Assembly: GCF_001435975.1 (NCBI RefSeq) | Contig: NZ_AYYR01000053.1 | Span: forward strand, 72,132-136,131 | Direction: 5' to 3' | DNA: 64,000 bases | Source of the DNA: Secundilactobacillus collinoides DSM 20515 = JCM 1123 | Lineage (GTDB): Bacteria; Bacillota; Bacilli; Lactobacillales; Lactobacillaceae | Shown: positions 17,056 through 26,367 of the stretch, in pieces | Layout: each line of letters begins with the position of its first letter | Position numbering within the stretch: the stretch's first letter is position 1 | The notes under the pieces: model-generated | What the model was told of the DNA's origin: nothing | Databases searched by the model: none | The model's input: only the letters and a program-made list of their open reading frames with translations | Program-made: the position numbers and the translations under genes

Positions 17056-19227
17056 ATGTCTCTGAAAGATTTGAAAGACGTCACCTACTACGATCTGAAC
17101 AACGAAATTAACATTCCAGTCAATGGGCAAATTCCGTTGAATAAGGATCAAGAAGCCTTAGCAGCTTTTTTGAAGGAAAACGTCCAACCTAATACCAAAA
17201 CTTTTAAAACGTTACGTGAGCGGTTCGATTACCTGATCGATAACGATTACATTGAAGCTGAATTTCTGGACCAGTACTCGTTTGAATTTGTGGGGCAGCT
17301 CTACGCCTATTTAAAGTCGCAAGATTTCCACTTTAAGTCCTTTATGGCTGCTTACAAATTTTATGCGCAGTACGCGCTCAAATCAAACGACAACGAGTTC
17401 TACCTTGAAAACTACATTGACCGTGTTGCTATGAACGCGCTGTACTTCGCTGATGGTGACGAAAAATTAGCCATGGATCTGGCTGACGAAATGATTCACC
17501 AACGATATCAACCGGCAACCCCAAGCTTTTTAAGTGCGGGCAGGAAACAGCGTGGTGAGTTAGTGTCATGTTTCCTGATTCAATCCACTGACGACATGAA
17601 CACAATTGGCCGGACCATTAACTCCGCGCTGCAATTATCCCGTATCGGCGGCGGTGTCGGTATTAACCTCTCAAACCTTCGTGGTGCCGGCGACCCTATC
17701 AAACATGTCGAAGGAGCTGCCAGCGGCGTTGTGCCGGTCATGAAGTTGCTGGAGGACAGTTTTTCGTACTCTAATCAATTAGGCCAACGACAGGGTGCCG
17801 GCGTGGTTTACCTAAGTGTTTTCCATCCTGATATTGTCGCCTTTCTATCTGCAAAGAAGGAAAACGCCGATGAAAAGATCCGCTTGAAGACGTTGTCACT
17901 CGGAATCACCGTGCCAGACAAGTTTTACAAACTCGTTCGCGATAACAAAGAAATGTACCTCTTCAGTCCATATGACGTGGAACGCGAATACGGCACGCCT
18001 TTCTCCTATGTTGATATCTCAAAAGAATACGACAACATGGTTGCCAACAAGAACATCCGGAAAAAGAAACTGATGGCGCGGGAACTGGAAACTGAAATCG
18101 GTAAACTGCAACAAGAGTCCGGCTACCCATACATCATTAACATTGATACTGCCAACCGGGCTAACCCAATTGATGGACGGATCGTGATGTCCAACCTCTG
18201 TTCTGAAATTCTTCAGGTCCAAACGCCGTCAACGGTGGATAACAAGCAAGATTACAGTACCCTTGGCCGAGACATTTCCTGCAATTTGGGCTCTACAAAC
18301 ATCGTTAACTTAATGGCGAGTCCTGATTTTGGACACTCCGTTGAAACGATGGTTCGGGCTCTGACCTTTGTCACCGACCACTCAGACATCGATGTTGTCC
18401 CATCTATTCAACGGGGCAACCACCTGTCACACACGATTGGTCTTGGTGCCATGGGGCTGCACAGCTACTTTGCCAAGAATCACATGAACTATGGCGATGA
18501 AGATTCCTTGGAATTTACCAGCACCTACTTCATGCTGCTCAATTACTGGACCCTCAAAGCTTCAAACGAAATTGCGAAGGAACGTCATGAAACGTTCTAC
18601 AAGTTTGAAAAGAGTGCTTACGCTGACGGATCATACTTTGATAAGTATTTAAACGACAGCGACAATTTTGAACCAAAATCCGATAAGGTGAAAACACTTT
18701 TTAAAGGAATTTTTGTGCCGTCAAAGAATGACTGGGAAGCCTTGAAACAGGCAATCATGACCGATGGCCTTTATCACCAGAACCGGATGGCAGTTGCACC
18801 GAACGGCTCAATCTCGTATATTAATGATACAACTGCTAGTTTGCATCCCATCATTAACCGGGTCGAAGAACGACAGGAAAAGAAGATCGGTAACATTTAT
18901 TACCCAGCCCCATACCTGTCAAACGATACCATGCCTTATTACAAGTCAGCCTATGATACTGACATGCGGAAGGTCATCGACGTTTACGCTGCTGCGCAAA
19001 AACACGTTGATCAAGGCATGAGTTTAACGCTGTTTATGCGTTCAACGATTCCAGCCGGTTTATATGAATGGAAAGATGGTCGGACTGACAAGATGACCAC
19101 TCGTGATTTGAGCATCTTGCGCAACTATGCCTACAAAAAGGGCATCAAGTCGATTTACTACGTCCGGACCTTTACCGATGACGAAGATGAAATCGGTGCA
19201 AACCAGTGTGAATCTTGTGTTATTTAG
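17056..19227 (+). CDS. nrdE: Ribonucleoside-diphosphate reductase class Ib alpha subunit
   Basis: Catalytic R1 subunit reducing NDPs to dNDPs under aerobic conditions. The 723 residues include the R1 N-terminal domain, the substrate site SCFLIQSTDDMNTIGRT, the NLCSEI finger-loop cysteine and the C-terminal CESC pair that exchanges electrons with NrdH. There is no N-terminal ATP-cone, as normal for class Ib. It follows nrdH by about 120 bases and precedes nrdF by 24. Confidence 0.97.
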   Translation: MSLKDLKDVTYYDLNNEINIPVNGQIPLNKDQEALAAFLKENVQPNTKTFKTLRERFDYLIDNDYIEAEFLDQYSFEFVGQLYAYLKSQDFHFKSFMAAYKFYAQYALKSNDNEFYLENYIDRVAMNALYFADGDEKLAMDLADEMIHQRYQPATPSFLSAGRKQRGELVSCFLIQSTDDMNTIGRTINSALQLSRIGGGVGINLSNLRGAGDPIKHVEGAASGVVPVMKLLEDSFSYSNQLGQRQGAGVVYLSVFHPDIVAFLSAKKENADEKIRLKTLSLGITVPDKFYKLVRDNKEMYLFSPYDVEREYGTPFSYVDISKEYDNMVANKNIRKKKLMARELETEIGKLQQESGYPYIINIDTANRANPIDGRIVMSNLCSEILQVQTPSTVDNKQDYSTLGRDISCNLGSTNIVNLMASPDFGHSVETMVRALTFVTDHSDIDVVPSIQRGNHLSHTIGLGAMGLHSYFAKNHMNYGDEDSLEFTSTYFMLLNYWTLKASNEIAKERHETFYKFEKSAYADGSYFDKYLNDSDNFEPKSDKVKTLFKGIFVPSKNDWEALKQAIMTDGLYHQNRMAVAPNGSISYINDTTASLHPIINRVEERQEKKIGNIYYPAPYLSNDTMPYYKSAYDTDMRKVIDVYAAAQKHVDQGMSLTLFMRSTIPAGLYEWKDGRTDKMTTRDLSILRNYAYKKGIKSIYYVRTFTDDEDEIGANQCESCVI

Positions 19228-19251
19228 TCAACTATACAAAGGAGTCTCACT

Positions 19252-20208
19252 ATGACTGAGCAGTATCATGCAATTAACTGGAATGCCATCGATGACCAGA
19301 TCGACAAGGCTACCTGGGAAAAATTAACGGAACAATTCTGGCTGGATACACGAATTCCCCTGTCAAACGACTTGGATGACTGGCGTGAGTTGGACGATAA
19401 GCATCGCTGGGTCGTCGGCCACGTTTTTGGCGGCCTGACACTTTTGGACACCCTGCAGTCCCAAGATGGGATGGCATCCCTGCGTAAAGACACTCGGACC
19501 CAACATGAAATGGCCGTTTTAAATAATATCCAATTCATGGAATCGATCCATGCCAAGAGTTATTCGTCTATTTTCTCTACGTTAAACACCCCGGATGAAA
19601 TCGATGAAATTTTCGACTGGAGCGATTCTGAGGAATTTTTACAGAATAAAGCGATTCGCATTCGAAACTTATACCACGATGACGATCATCCGCTGAAGAA
19701 AAAGATTGCCAACGTGTTCTTGGAAACCTTCCTGTTCTATTCCGGCTTCTTCACCCCACTCTACTACCTGGGACATAACAAGCTGCCAAACGTCGCCGAG
19801 ATCATCAAGTTGATCCTGCGTGATGAATCCGTCCATGGCACCTACATCGGCTACAAATTCCAATTAGGTTACAACCAAATGGGCGATAACGAACAGCAAG
19901 AAATCAAGGACTGGATGTATAACTTCTTGTATGAACTATACGAAAACGAAGAGAAGTATACCCACCTTGTTTACGACCAAGTCGGCTGGACCGATGAAGT
20001 ATTAACCTTTATCCGGTACAACGCCAACAAAGCCCTAATGAACTTGGGACAAGACCCGCTCTTCCCTGATACTGCGGAAGATGTAAACCCAATCGTCATG
20101 AATGGGATTTCGACTTCAACGGCCAACCACGATTTCTTCTCGCAAGTTGGGAACGGGTACTTGTTAGGCAACGTTGAAGCAATGAATGATTCAGATTACG
20201 ATATTTAA
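19252..20208 (+). CDS. nrdF: Ribonucleoside-diphosphate reductase class Ib beta subunit
   Basis: Radical-generating R2 subunit (318 residues) with a dimetal centre: D66, E97 and H100 (MESIHAKSY) and the second set in RDESVHGTYIG near residue 190. Tyr104 is in the place of the radical tyrosine. The C-terminal NDSDYDI segment that docks in NrdE is present. In this class the functional metal is usually manganese. AAAGGAG precedes the ATG. Ends at a terminator. Confidence 0.97.
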   Translation: MTEQYHAINWNAIDDQIDKATWEKLTEQFWLDTRIPLSNDLDDWRELDDKHRWVVGHVFGGLTLLDTLQSQDGMASLRKDTRTQHEMAVLNNIQFMESIHAKSYSSIFSTLNTPDEIDEIFDWSDSEEFLQNKAIRIRNLYHDDDHPLKKKIANVFLETFLFYSGFFTPLYYLGHNKLPNVAEIIKLILRDESVHGTYIGYKFQLGYNQMGDNEQQEIKDWMYNFLYELYENEEKYTHLVYDQVGWTDEVLTFIRYNANKALMNLGQDPLFPDTAEDVNPIVMNGISTSTANHDFFSQVGNGYLLGNVEAMNDSDYDI

Positions 20209-20218
20209 CTCATAATTT

Positions 20219-20258
20219 TAAAAAGTCGCTTGAGATAATTTCTTAGGCGACTTTTTGT
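20219..20258 (+). terminator. Terminator of nrdHEF
   Basis: AAAAAGTCGC and GGCGACTTTTT pair and end in a T-rich tail, 11 bases after the nrdF stop. The next 260 bases (to 20522) contain no gene that I can support. Confidence 0.85.
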
Positions 20259-20522
20259 TTGTCTGGATGATTGCGCTTAAAATTGGCTTAGGTGCGCTTT
20301 TTTTAGATGAACTGATCAATGAAGTGATGTTGAGTGTAAAAACAATCAGACGGCCATTTTCCCAATAATGGGCCCGTTTTATTGCCATGGACAACCCTGA
20401 CATGTCCTAATTGATAGGTGTCTCTTTCAACGCTTGCAAATTTTTCGAGTGCAACGTAAGCTAAATGAAAACGAGTCGTTGGCTGTTGCACCAGCGACGT
20501 TTAATATTTGGAGGTTATGTGT

Positions 20523-21104
20523 ATGTCAGAAACTGGTAAGAATATTGGTGTTTTTTGCGGCTCCAATCACGGTTTGAACCCCCACTTCACAGATGCTGCG
20601 CAGGTCGTTGGTACCTACATCGCCGACCATGGTGACACGCTGGTCTATGGTGGCGGCAGTAAGGGGCTTATGGGCACCGTTGCCACGGCTGCATCAGCCC
20701 GCAATGGTAAGATCATTGGTGTAATGCCCCGTTTCCTGATTCAACGCGGCATCAGTGACCAGCATATTTCCGAGTTTATTGAAACCGATACGATGGATGA
20801 ACGTAAAACAAAAATGATGCAGCTTTGCGATGCCTTTATTGTACTGCCGGGCGGGTTCGGCACCCTTGAGGAGTTCAATTCACTGCTGTCATGGAGCCAG
20901 ATGGATCTGCATCAAGACCCAATCGTCTTATACAATGTTGACGGATTTTTCAACCCAATGACGGCGATGCTGGAAAACAGCTACAATGCCGGTTTTGCGC
21001 CGGCCGGCAACCGTGCCTTGTATCTCAGCACGGATTCGCTTGAAGACATGGTCGCCTTCTTCGATAACTTTAAACATGTGTTGCCAGATAAATATACGAA
21101 TTAA
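20523..21104 (+). CDS. LOG family nucleotide 5'-monophosphate phosphoribohydrolase
   Basis: Lysine-decarboxylase-like Rossmann protein of 193 residues. It carries the diagnostic PGGFGTLEE motif (near residue 98) and the R-rich GVMPRFLIQRGISDQH segment; enzymes with these cleave the base from nucleoside monophosphates, as in cytokinin release. The natural role in lactic bacteria is unproven. ATG 20523 is preferred for its 8-base spacing to GGAGG. It is a single gene followed by a strong hairpin. Confidence 0.9.
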   Translation: MSETGKNIGVFCGSNHGLNPHFTDAAQVVGTYIADHGDTLVYGGGSKGLMGTVATAASARNGKIIGVMPRFLIQRGISDQHISEFIETDTMDERKTKMMQLCDAFIVLPGGFGTLEEFNSLLSWSQMDLHQDPIVLYNVDGFFNPMTAMLENSYNAGFAPAGNRALYLSTDSLEDMVAFFDNFKHVLPDKYTN

Positions 21105-21245
21105 CAGGAGACAAATTAACAATTTGATCTATTTCAATCTTTGGTTTGTGGCATTCATTTCGACTCAGTTGCCTAGAAAGCGCGTTGTTGACTTTAGCCT
21201 CTTACCAGAATAAATTGGAATAAAGACAGTTTGTTTCCAGAATTT

Positions 21246-21295
21246 AAGAGCGCCCAACTAATCGTCCAAATTCGGACTGTTAATTGGGCGCTCTT
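21246..21295. terminator. Strong hairpin after the LOG gene
   Basis: AAGAGCGCCCAA and TTGGGCGCTCTT are perfect 12-base arms, with an inner stem GTCC/GGAC. The T tail is short on both strands, so it is a probable but not classical terminator for the two converging genes. The region from 21105 to 21423 holds nothing else recognisable. Confidence 0.65.
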
Positions 21296-21423
21296 ATATG
21301 GCCAAGGGTCGTATTTTGTTGCACATTTAGGCTAAAATAAACCGGCAATAATAAAGTAATCCATGCTTACAGGTAATATGACCTTTAAACCAACACTTTA
21401 GCGGTAATAGGCTGCAGCGCTCA

Positions 21424-22419
21424 CTAACCTACTTGAAATTCAGACTGATTTTGACGGCCGAATTCTAACAGGCTATTCAATGACCCGTTTACCATGTTGT
21501 TGACCGCAACATCTGTATGGAATGCCATGTGTGGTGACAACAGAACGTTAGGCAGTTTCCCAAGTGCGATGAGTTGCGGATCCGTTAATTTTTCAGTGGT
21601 GTCGAATTGTTGCATGGCGGCCGTTTCATTTTCGAAAGCATCCAGCGCAGCACCGGCAATTTCGTGATTAGCCAAAGCTTTCTGCAGTGCGTCCAAGTCG
21701 ATCAGCGCACCTCTGGCTGTGTTCACGATTATGGCAGTCGGTTTCATCATTTTGAGTGTCGTTGCGTTGATCAAATGAAAGTTGCTCTTAACGGCAGGTG
21801 CATGCAGTGTAATTACGTCCGCAACCTTGAAAATTTCTTCGGGTGTTGCCACGTAGGTCACCCCATCATGGTCCCCTGCTTCAATCGTCGGATCATAAGC
21901 CATTAGCGAAGCCCCAAACGCCTGATAGATAGCCATCGCATGTCGGCCAATACGACCAGTACCAATCACGCCGACTGTCTGTTTACGCAGTTCATGACCC
22001 ATAAAATCCGGTGACCAATGAAAATCACCCGCTAACTGCTGACGGTCAATATATTTTGTCCGCCGTAACAAATTGAGAACCTGAGTAACTGAAAATTCAG
22101 CAATCGCATACGGCGAATATGCTGGGACGTTGCTGATCTTAATGCCGTAATCACTGGCTGCCTGAAGATCAAGGTTATCAACCCCAACGTTTCGCAAAGC
22201 TAAGAACGTGATATGCATAGCGGCCATTTTTTTAAAGAGTTCGCGCGGATAAGGGATCGTTTGCAAGGCTGAAATGCCCGTGTAACCTGCCGCCTTATCA
22301 ATCGTATCAACAGTAAAAAAATCTTGTGTTGTTGCCACTTCGACATCGGGATGATTGGTTTGCCATTCCTTAATGAATGAAACTTCATCGGGACGGACAT
22401 TATAAACGAAAATCTTCAT
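21424..22419 (-). CDS. D-lactate dehydrogenase (D-2-hydroxyacid dehydrogenase)
   Basis: NAD-dependent reduction of pyruvate to D-lactate, a main fermentation step in lactobacilli. At 331 residues it has the family's length, with Rossmann motif GTGRIG near 152, catalytic Arg in NTARGALID, Glu in DAFENE and His in SPHMAF. The start MKIFVYNVRPDE has an AAAGGAAG site. A related hydroxyisocaproate dehydrogenase cannot be fully excluded. It is a single gene; a cre-like site lies about 210 bases upstream. Confidence 0.88.
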   Translation of the reverse strand: MKIFVYNVRPDEVSFIKEWQTNHPDVEVATTQDFFTVDTIDKAAGYTGISALQTIPYPRELFKKMAAMHITFLALRNVGVDNLDLQAASDYGIKISNVPAYSPYAIAEFSVTQVLNLLRRTKYIDRQQLAGDFHWSPDFMGHELRKQTVGVIGTGRIGRHAMAIYQAFGASLMAYDPTIEAGDHDGVTYVATPEEIFKVADVITLHAPAVKSNFHLINATTLKMMKPTAIIVNTARGALIDLDALQKALANHEIAGAALDAFENETAAMQQFDTTEKLTDPQLIALGKLPNVLLSPHMAFHTDVAVNNMVNGSLNSLLEFGRQNQSEFQVG

Positions 22420-22628
22420 TTCAAAGGCTTCCTTTCAGGGTGACGCAGCGATTGTTAGTACCTTAACTAGTGTGCAATAGTTTTAAATTGAACTATCTTA
22501 ATTTTAGCTGACAATCGCCATCATGACGCGGATTTAGCCCTGTTTTTAGTTAACCCTAATGTTAAAAAGATGATTCTCATTTTTATTATTAAAAATGCCC
22601 TAATAAGGGAATTTCATTATTAGAATCA

Positions 22629-22642
22629 CGAAAGCGTTTTCT
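22629..22642. promoter_or_regulatory. Catabolite-responsive element (cre)-like site
   Basis: CGAAAGCGTTTTCT matches the CcpA consensus TGNAANCGNTNNCA at all but the first and last bases. It lies in the 350-base gap between rplL and the D-lactate dehydrogenase gene (upstream of the latter). The gap also has a small hairpin (CCCTAATAAGGG, 22598-22609) but no gene. Confidence 0.55.
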
Positions 22643-22732
22643 AATCATTTTCTTTTTTTACCGTGTCGCACTTGCCCGTCCTTAAAATCGCCAATTTGTG
22701 CAGTTACTCCTGCCGCAAAAGTTAATTGGCGC

Positions 22733-22764
22733 AAAAAAAAAGACCCCAAACGGGATCTTTTTAA
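22733..22764 (-). terminator. Terminator of rplJ-rplL
   Basis: Minus strand AAAAAGATCCC and GGGGTCTTTTTTTTT form a compact hairpin with nine T, 8 bases after the rplL stop. Confidence 0.92.
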
Positions 22765-22771
22765 AACGTAA

Positions 22772-23137
22772 TTACTTAAGAGTAACCACGCCACCAACTT
22801 CTTCAAGCTTAGCCTTGATGTCGTTAGCTTCGTCTTCAGTAACGCCTTCCTTGATAACTGAAGGTACTGAGTCAACAAGACCCTTAGCATCCTTCAAACC
22901 AAGACCGGTGATTTCACGAACGGCCTTAATAGCCTTAACCTTTTGGTCGCCTGATTCAGTTAATTCAACATCGTATGAATCCTTAGCAGCACCAGCATCG
23001 GCACCTGCAGCAGCAACTGCAACTGGAGCAGCAGCTGAAACGTCGAATTCTTCTTCGATTGCCTTAACAAGGTCGTTTAAATCTGAGATTGATGCTTCTT
23101 TTAATGAAGCAATGATAGAATCTTTATCAAAAGCCAT
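22772..23137 (-). CDS. rplL: 50S ribosomal protein L7/L12
   Basis: Multicopy stalk protein that recruits GTPase factors. 121 residues starting [15 protein letters not shown] at ATG 23137, with GGAGG 8 bases upstream (the extra five codons in frame are not used). N-terminal dimer helix, Ala-rich hinge (about 35-50) and the C-terminal domain with [15 protein letters not shown]. It is 38 bases after rplJ and ends at a strong terminator. Confidence 0.98.
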   Translation of the reverse strand: MAFDKDSIIASLKEASISDLNDLVKAIEEEFDVSAAAPVAVAAAGADAGAAKDSYDVELTESGDQKVKAIKAVREITGLGLKDAKGLVDSVPSVIKEGVTEDEANDIKAKLEEVGGVVTLK

Positions 23138-23175
23138 TATATTTTCCTCCAATAATTGGGATTTAGTAGTGTAGC

Positions 23176-23679
23176 TTAGGCTGCGTCGCCTTCGCCTTTA
23201 TCTGCAACTGCCTTAACGGCACGAGCAATTTTACGCATAGGATCTGACAATGCACTAGCAAGCATTGACAACAATTCTTCACGACTTGGCATCGTAGCGT
23301 AAGTGTTAATTTCGTCAACAGAAACAACCTTATCTTCGATGATACCACCCTTAATCGAAAGGGCGTCGTGGCTATCAGCAAACTTCTTCAAGATCTTAGC
23401 AGGAGCGATAGCATCTTCATCAGAAAATGCAACGGCTGTAGGACCAGCGAAGACGTCTTCAAGACCTTCGTAACCAGCTTTGTCAGCGGCACGGGTCAAG
23501 ATCTTGTTTTTGATAACGCTCATTGAAACACCAGCTTCACGTAATTGCTTACGTAAGTCGGTGACTTCTTCAACGGTTAAACCACGGTAGTCAACCACAA
23601 CGGCTGAGGTAGCGGCGTTGAAACGTTCAACGACGGCGTCAACGGCTTGTGCTTTAACTGCGATAGCTTCTTTACTCAT
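23176..23679 (-). CDS. rplJ: 50S ribosomal protein L10
   Basis: Anchor of the L7/L12 stalk and autogenous regulator of the rplJL operon. 167 residues from ATG 23679 ([11 protein letters not shown]), with AGGAGGTGA ahead. The RNA-binding domain includes [20 protein letters not shown], and the C-terminal helix binds L7/L12 dimers. An L10-leader with an attenuator is directly upstream. Confidence 0.98.
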   Translation of the reverse strand: MSKEAIAVKAQAVDAVVERFNAATSAVVVDYRGLTVEEVTDLRKQLREAGVSMSVIKNKILTRAADKAGYEGLEDVFAGPTAVAFSDEDAIAPAKILKKFADSHDALSIKGGIIEDKVVSVDEINTYATMPSREELLSMLASALSDPMRKIARAVKAVADKGEGDAA

Positions 23680-23704
23680 TAATGTCACCTCCTGTTATTT
23701 TATC

Positions 23705-23845
23705 TGGGAATAAAAAATCCCTATGTCCGCCAGACATAGAGAGAAAGTCAGGATAAACCTGAAACTCTTCCTCGGCAGGTAAATTAAGGCTTTCGCCACC
23801 TGAGTCTTGGGCAGAACAAACATCAACTTAACTAGAATACTTGAT
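23705..23845 (-). promoter_or_regulatory. L10 leader (autoregulatory mRNA structure)
   Basis: The 5' untranslated region of rplJL carries the segments typical of the Firmicutes L10 leader (an AGGTGG...CCTGCCGAGGAAG kink-turn region on the minus strand near 23770-23805) and ends in an intrinsic attenuator at 23712-23742. L10-(L12)4 binding is expected to favour termination. Exact 5' end is not determined. Confidence 0.8.
23712..23742 (-). terminator. Attenuator hairpin in the L10 leader
   Basis: Minus strand CTATGTC, loop TGGCG, GACATAG then GGATTTTTT: an intrinsic terminator located about 33 bases before the rplJ start. Confidence 0.85.
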
Positions 23846-23890
23846 TCACAGTTAAAAGTCAATATGGGATTTTTAATTTAACGGGTTGGC

Positions 23891-24583
23891 TTACAGAGTG
23901 GCAACGTCAACGTTGACACTTGGGCCAAAGGTTGAAGCGATGGAAACGTGTTGAACGTAAGTCCCCTTAACGGCTGCAGGCCGTGCAGAAATGACAACGT
24001 TCGCAATCGTCTTCAAGTTTTCAACTAACTTGTCGGCATCGAATGATACCTTACCAACAGGAACAGCAACGTTACCGTCACGGTCAGTCCGGTAAGTAAC
24101 CTTACCAGCCTTAGAATCGTTAACAGCCTTCGTTACGTCCATGGTAACAGTCCCAGTCTTAGGGTTAGGCATTAAGCCCTTAGGTCCAAGAACACGACCT
24201 AAACGACCAACTTGGGCCATCATGTCTGGCGTTGCAATAGCAACGTCAAAGTCCAACCAGCCGTCTTGGATCTTAGCAACCAAGTCGTCGTCGCCAACAA
24301 AGTCAGCACCGGCAGCTTGAGCATCCTTAGCCTTGTCACCCTTAGCAAACACGATAACAGTCTGATCCTTACCAGTTCCGTTTGGTAAAACAACGGCACC
24401 ACGTAATTGTTGGTCAGCTTGCTTCGTATCTACGTTTAACTTCATTGCTAATTCGATGGTTGCATCGAACTTAGCAAAGTCGATCTTCTTTACTAGATCA
24501 ATTGCGTCTTCAATCGTGTAAAGCTTGTCGGCATCTACATTCTTGACAGCATCTTGATAGTTTTTACCTCTTTTATGAGCCAT
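23891..24583 (-). CDS. rplA: 50S ribosomal protein L1
   Basis: L1-stalk protein that helps eject deacylated tRNA; in several bacteria it also represses its own rplKA message. 230 residues from ATG 24583 ([13 protein letters not shown]), AGGAGG 10 bases upstream. Conserved signature [15 protein letters not shown] is near residue 128. Follows rplK by about 96 bases, with no terminator visible between. Confidence 0.98.
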   Translation of the reverse strand: MAHKRGKNYQDAVKNVDADKLYTIEDAIDLVKKIDFAKFDATIELAMKLNVDTKQADQQLRGAVVLPNGTGKDQTVIVFAKGDKAKDAQAAGADFVGDDDLVAKIQDGWLDFDVAIATPDMMAQVGRLGRVLGPKGLMPNPKTGTVTMDVTKAVNDSKAGKVTYRTDRDGNVAVPVGKVSFDADKLVENLKTIANVVISARPAAVKGTYVQHVSIASTFGPSVNVDVATL

Positions 24584-24679
24584 ATTGTGTTTTCCTCCTT
24601 GCAAGTGTGGTGATAACGGAATATCCTCCCACTTGATACATTTGTTTTTACAAAGTATCCGTAGTGTTAATAGCTGGGA

Positions 24680-25105
24680 TTAACCTTCTACAGTGAAGCC
24701 CATGCTACGAGCAGTACCTTCAACCATGCGCATAGCTGCTTCAACGTCAGCGGCGTTTAGGTCTTGCATTTTGGTTTCAGCAATTTCCTTAACTTGAGCC
24801 TTGGTTACCGTAGCAACCTTCTTCGTGTTAGGTTCGCCTGAACCATGTTCAACACCGGCAGCCTTCTTCAAAAGAACGGCGGCTGGTGGTGTCTTGGTGA
24901 TGAAGTCGAATGAACGATCCTCATATACCGTAATGACAACTGGAATAATCATCCCAGCTTGATCGGCTGTACGAGCGTTGAAATCCTTCGTAAAGCCCAT
25001 GATGTTAATTCCGGCTTGGCCCAATGCTGGTCCAACTGGAGGGGCTGGTGTTGCTTTACCCGCAGGAATTTGCAATTTAACAATGTTAGCTACTTTTTTA
25101 GCCAC
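24680..25105 (-). CDS. rplK: 50S ribosomal protein L11
   Basis: Binds the GTPase-associated region of 23S rRNA. 141 residues, normal length, with the proline-rich [22 protein letters not shown]-domain and the C-terminal rRNA-binding domain ending RSMGFTVEG. Start is GTG (25103-25105) after AAGGAGG. A folded leader (25130-25202) lies just upstream of that ribosome site. Confidence 0.98.
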   Translation of the reverse strand: MAKKVANIVKLQIPAGKATPAPPVGPALGQAGINIMGFTKDFNARTADQAGMIIPVVITVYEDRSFDFITKTPPAAVLLKKAAGVEHGSGEPNTKKVATVTKAQVKEIAETKMQDLNAADVEAAMRMVEGTARSMGFTVEG

Positions 25106-25129
25106 GAGACAATACCTCCTTGAGTCCGT

Positions 25130-25202
25130 GTTGTGGTAAATGGAGAGCTGATTTCTCCTCCCACATCCGTATGCAACGCATACTAATACAAATTACCACA
25201 AC
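25130..25202 (-). promoter_or_regulatory. Structured rplK leader (three-way junction)
   Basis: On the minus strand a perfect 10-bp outer stem GTTGTGGTAA/TTACCACAAC encloses two hairpins, GTATGC-GTT-GCATAC and GGAG(G)AG-AAATCAG-CTCTCC. The 3' foot of the outer stem is 10 bases from the rplK ribosome site. By position this could be the L1 autoregulatory target known for rplKA operons, but I did not match it to a named family. Confidence 0.6.
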
Positions 25203-25263
25203 TCATTACAAAAGCCAAGGGTTTTCTTTAACAATCTGGAAAACATCCTCGGCAATACCCGTT

Positions 25264-25812
25264 TTAAACGACAGGATCCACTTGGTCGAAGTTCAGTTCT
25301 GTACTGGTTTCACGGCCGAACATATCAATGTTGACCTTCAGCTTCATCTTTTCGTGATCAACTTCGGTAATTTTACCTTCCAAACCGGAGAAAGCGCCAT
25401 CGACGATTTTCACAGTGTCGCCCTCGTCCACATCAAGGTCTTCGTGACGGCTGCTCATCCCTAAGCGTTTCAGAATCAGGTCAACTTCGTCTGGTAATAA
25501 CGGTGTTGGCTTTGAGCCTTGCCCATGGGACCCGATAAACCCTGTAACACCGGGTGTGTTCCGGACGATGTACCAAGCTTGGTCGGTCATGACCATTTCA
25601 ACAAGGACGTAGCCTGGGAAGGTCTTGTCCATCTTGATTTTTTCCTTACCGTTCTTCACTTCACGTTCCTCTTCTTCAGGAACGACGACCCGAAAAATAA
25701 AGTCGGCCATTCCCATTGATTGGGCCCGTGATTCCAAGTTCATCTTAACCTTATTCTCATAACCGGAATAAGTATGTAAGACGTACCATTGCTTTTCAGC
25801 TGATTCAACCAT
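25264..25812 (-). CDS. nusG: Transcription termination/antitermination protein NusG
   Basis: RNA polymerase pausing/processivity factor of 182 residues. The NGN domain starts EKQWYVLHTYSGYENKVKMN, and the KOW domain has GDTVKIVDGAFSGLEGKITEVD. ATG 25812 is chosen, since the first in-frame ATG (25824) touches the GAGAGG ribosome site. It follows secE; a terminator-like hairpin between them may make nusG partly independent. Confidence 0.96.
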   Translation of the reverse strand: MVESAEKQWYVLHTYSGYENKVKMNLESRAQSMGMADFIFRVVVPEEEEREVKNGKEKIKMDKTFPGYVLVEMVMTDQAWYIVRNTPGVTGFIGSHGQGSKPTPLLPDEVDLILKRLGMSSRHEDLDVDEGDTVKIVDGAFSGLEGKITEVDHEKMKLKVNIDMFGRETSTELNFDQVDPVV

Positions 25813-25867
25813 GTCTGTTGTCATCCTCTCGTTAAAACCTGTTTACATCTCAAAAATTAGTCAAAAT

Positions 25868-25896
25868 AAAAAAACTTCGACAACGCGCGAAGTTTC
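25868..25896 (-). terminator. Hairpin terminator between secE and nusG
   Basis: Minus strand AAACTTCG and CGAAGTTTTTTT with an 8-base loop and a T-rich tail. Confidence 0.8.
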
Positions 25897-25928
25897 TCAA
25901 CAAAACTATTATATCATAAATTTTAAAT

Positions 25929-26108
25929 TTATGAAGCTAATATCTTCAGTCCTGCTTGAACCAAGTAATCAACTAACCCTAAAAAGATAGCCATTGAAAT
26001 CGCGAGCCAAAGCACGCTGCTGACATCTTTTCGAGTTTGTTTAGCATTTGGCCAAGACACTTGTTTCATTTCGTCTTTGACCGCCACTAAAAATCTAAAA
26101 AATCGCAT
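25929..26108 (-). CDS. secE: Protein translocase subunit SecE
   Basis: Short essential clamp of the SecYEG channel. 59 residues from ATG 26108 (MRFFRFLVAVKDEMKQVSWP), AGGAGG just upstream. The amphipathic N-helix with the conserved VSWPNAKQTRKD motif is followed by one membrane segment (about 31-54, VLWLAISMAIFLGLVDYLV). In the rpmG-secE-nusG unit. Confidence 0.96.
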   Translation of the reverse strand: MRFFRFLVAVKDEMKQVSWPNAKQTRKDVSSVLWLAISMAIFLGLVDYLVQAGLKILAS

Positions 26109-26139
26109 AGGAACCTCCTGATACACCGTACACCTTGGC

Positions 26140-26289
26140 CTAACGGGTCTCTCGATGCAGTGTGTGTTTACCGCAATATTTACAATATTTATTAACTTCT
26201 AGTCTTACTTTTCGGTTGGGATTAGCGGGAATGGTATAGTTCCGCGATCCGCAAACAGAACATGCTAACGCAACTTTTCTCTGAGCCAC
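26140..26289 (-). CDS. rpmG: 50S ribosomal protein L33 (zinc-binding type)
   Basis: A 49-residue protein read from GTG 26289, 7 bases after AAGGAGG, to TAG at 26140. It begins [19 protein letters not shown] and ends [15 protein letters not shown]. Two CxxC pairs show the zinc-containing C+ form. It lies 31 bases upstream of secE, the usual rpmG-secE-nusG order. Confidence 0.96.
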   Translation of the reverse strand: MAQRKVALACSVCGSRNYTIPANPNRKVRLEVNKYCKYCGKHTLHRETR

Positions 26290-26367
26290 GAGAACACCTC
26301 CTTACAGCAAACTCGATTCTATCATGCACACGAAATACAGTCAAACATCAAAATCTATTATACACGA

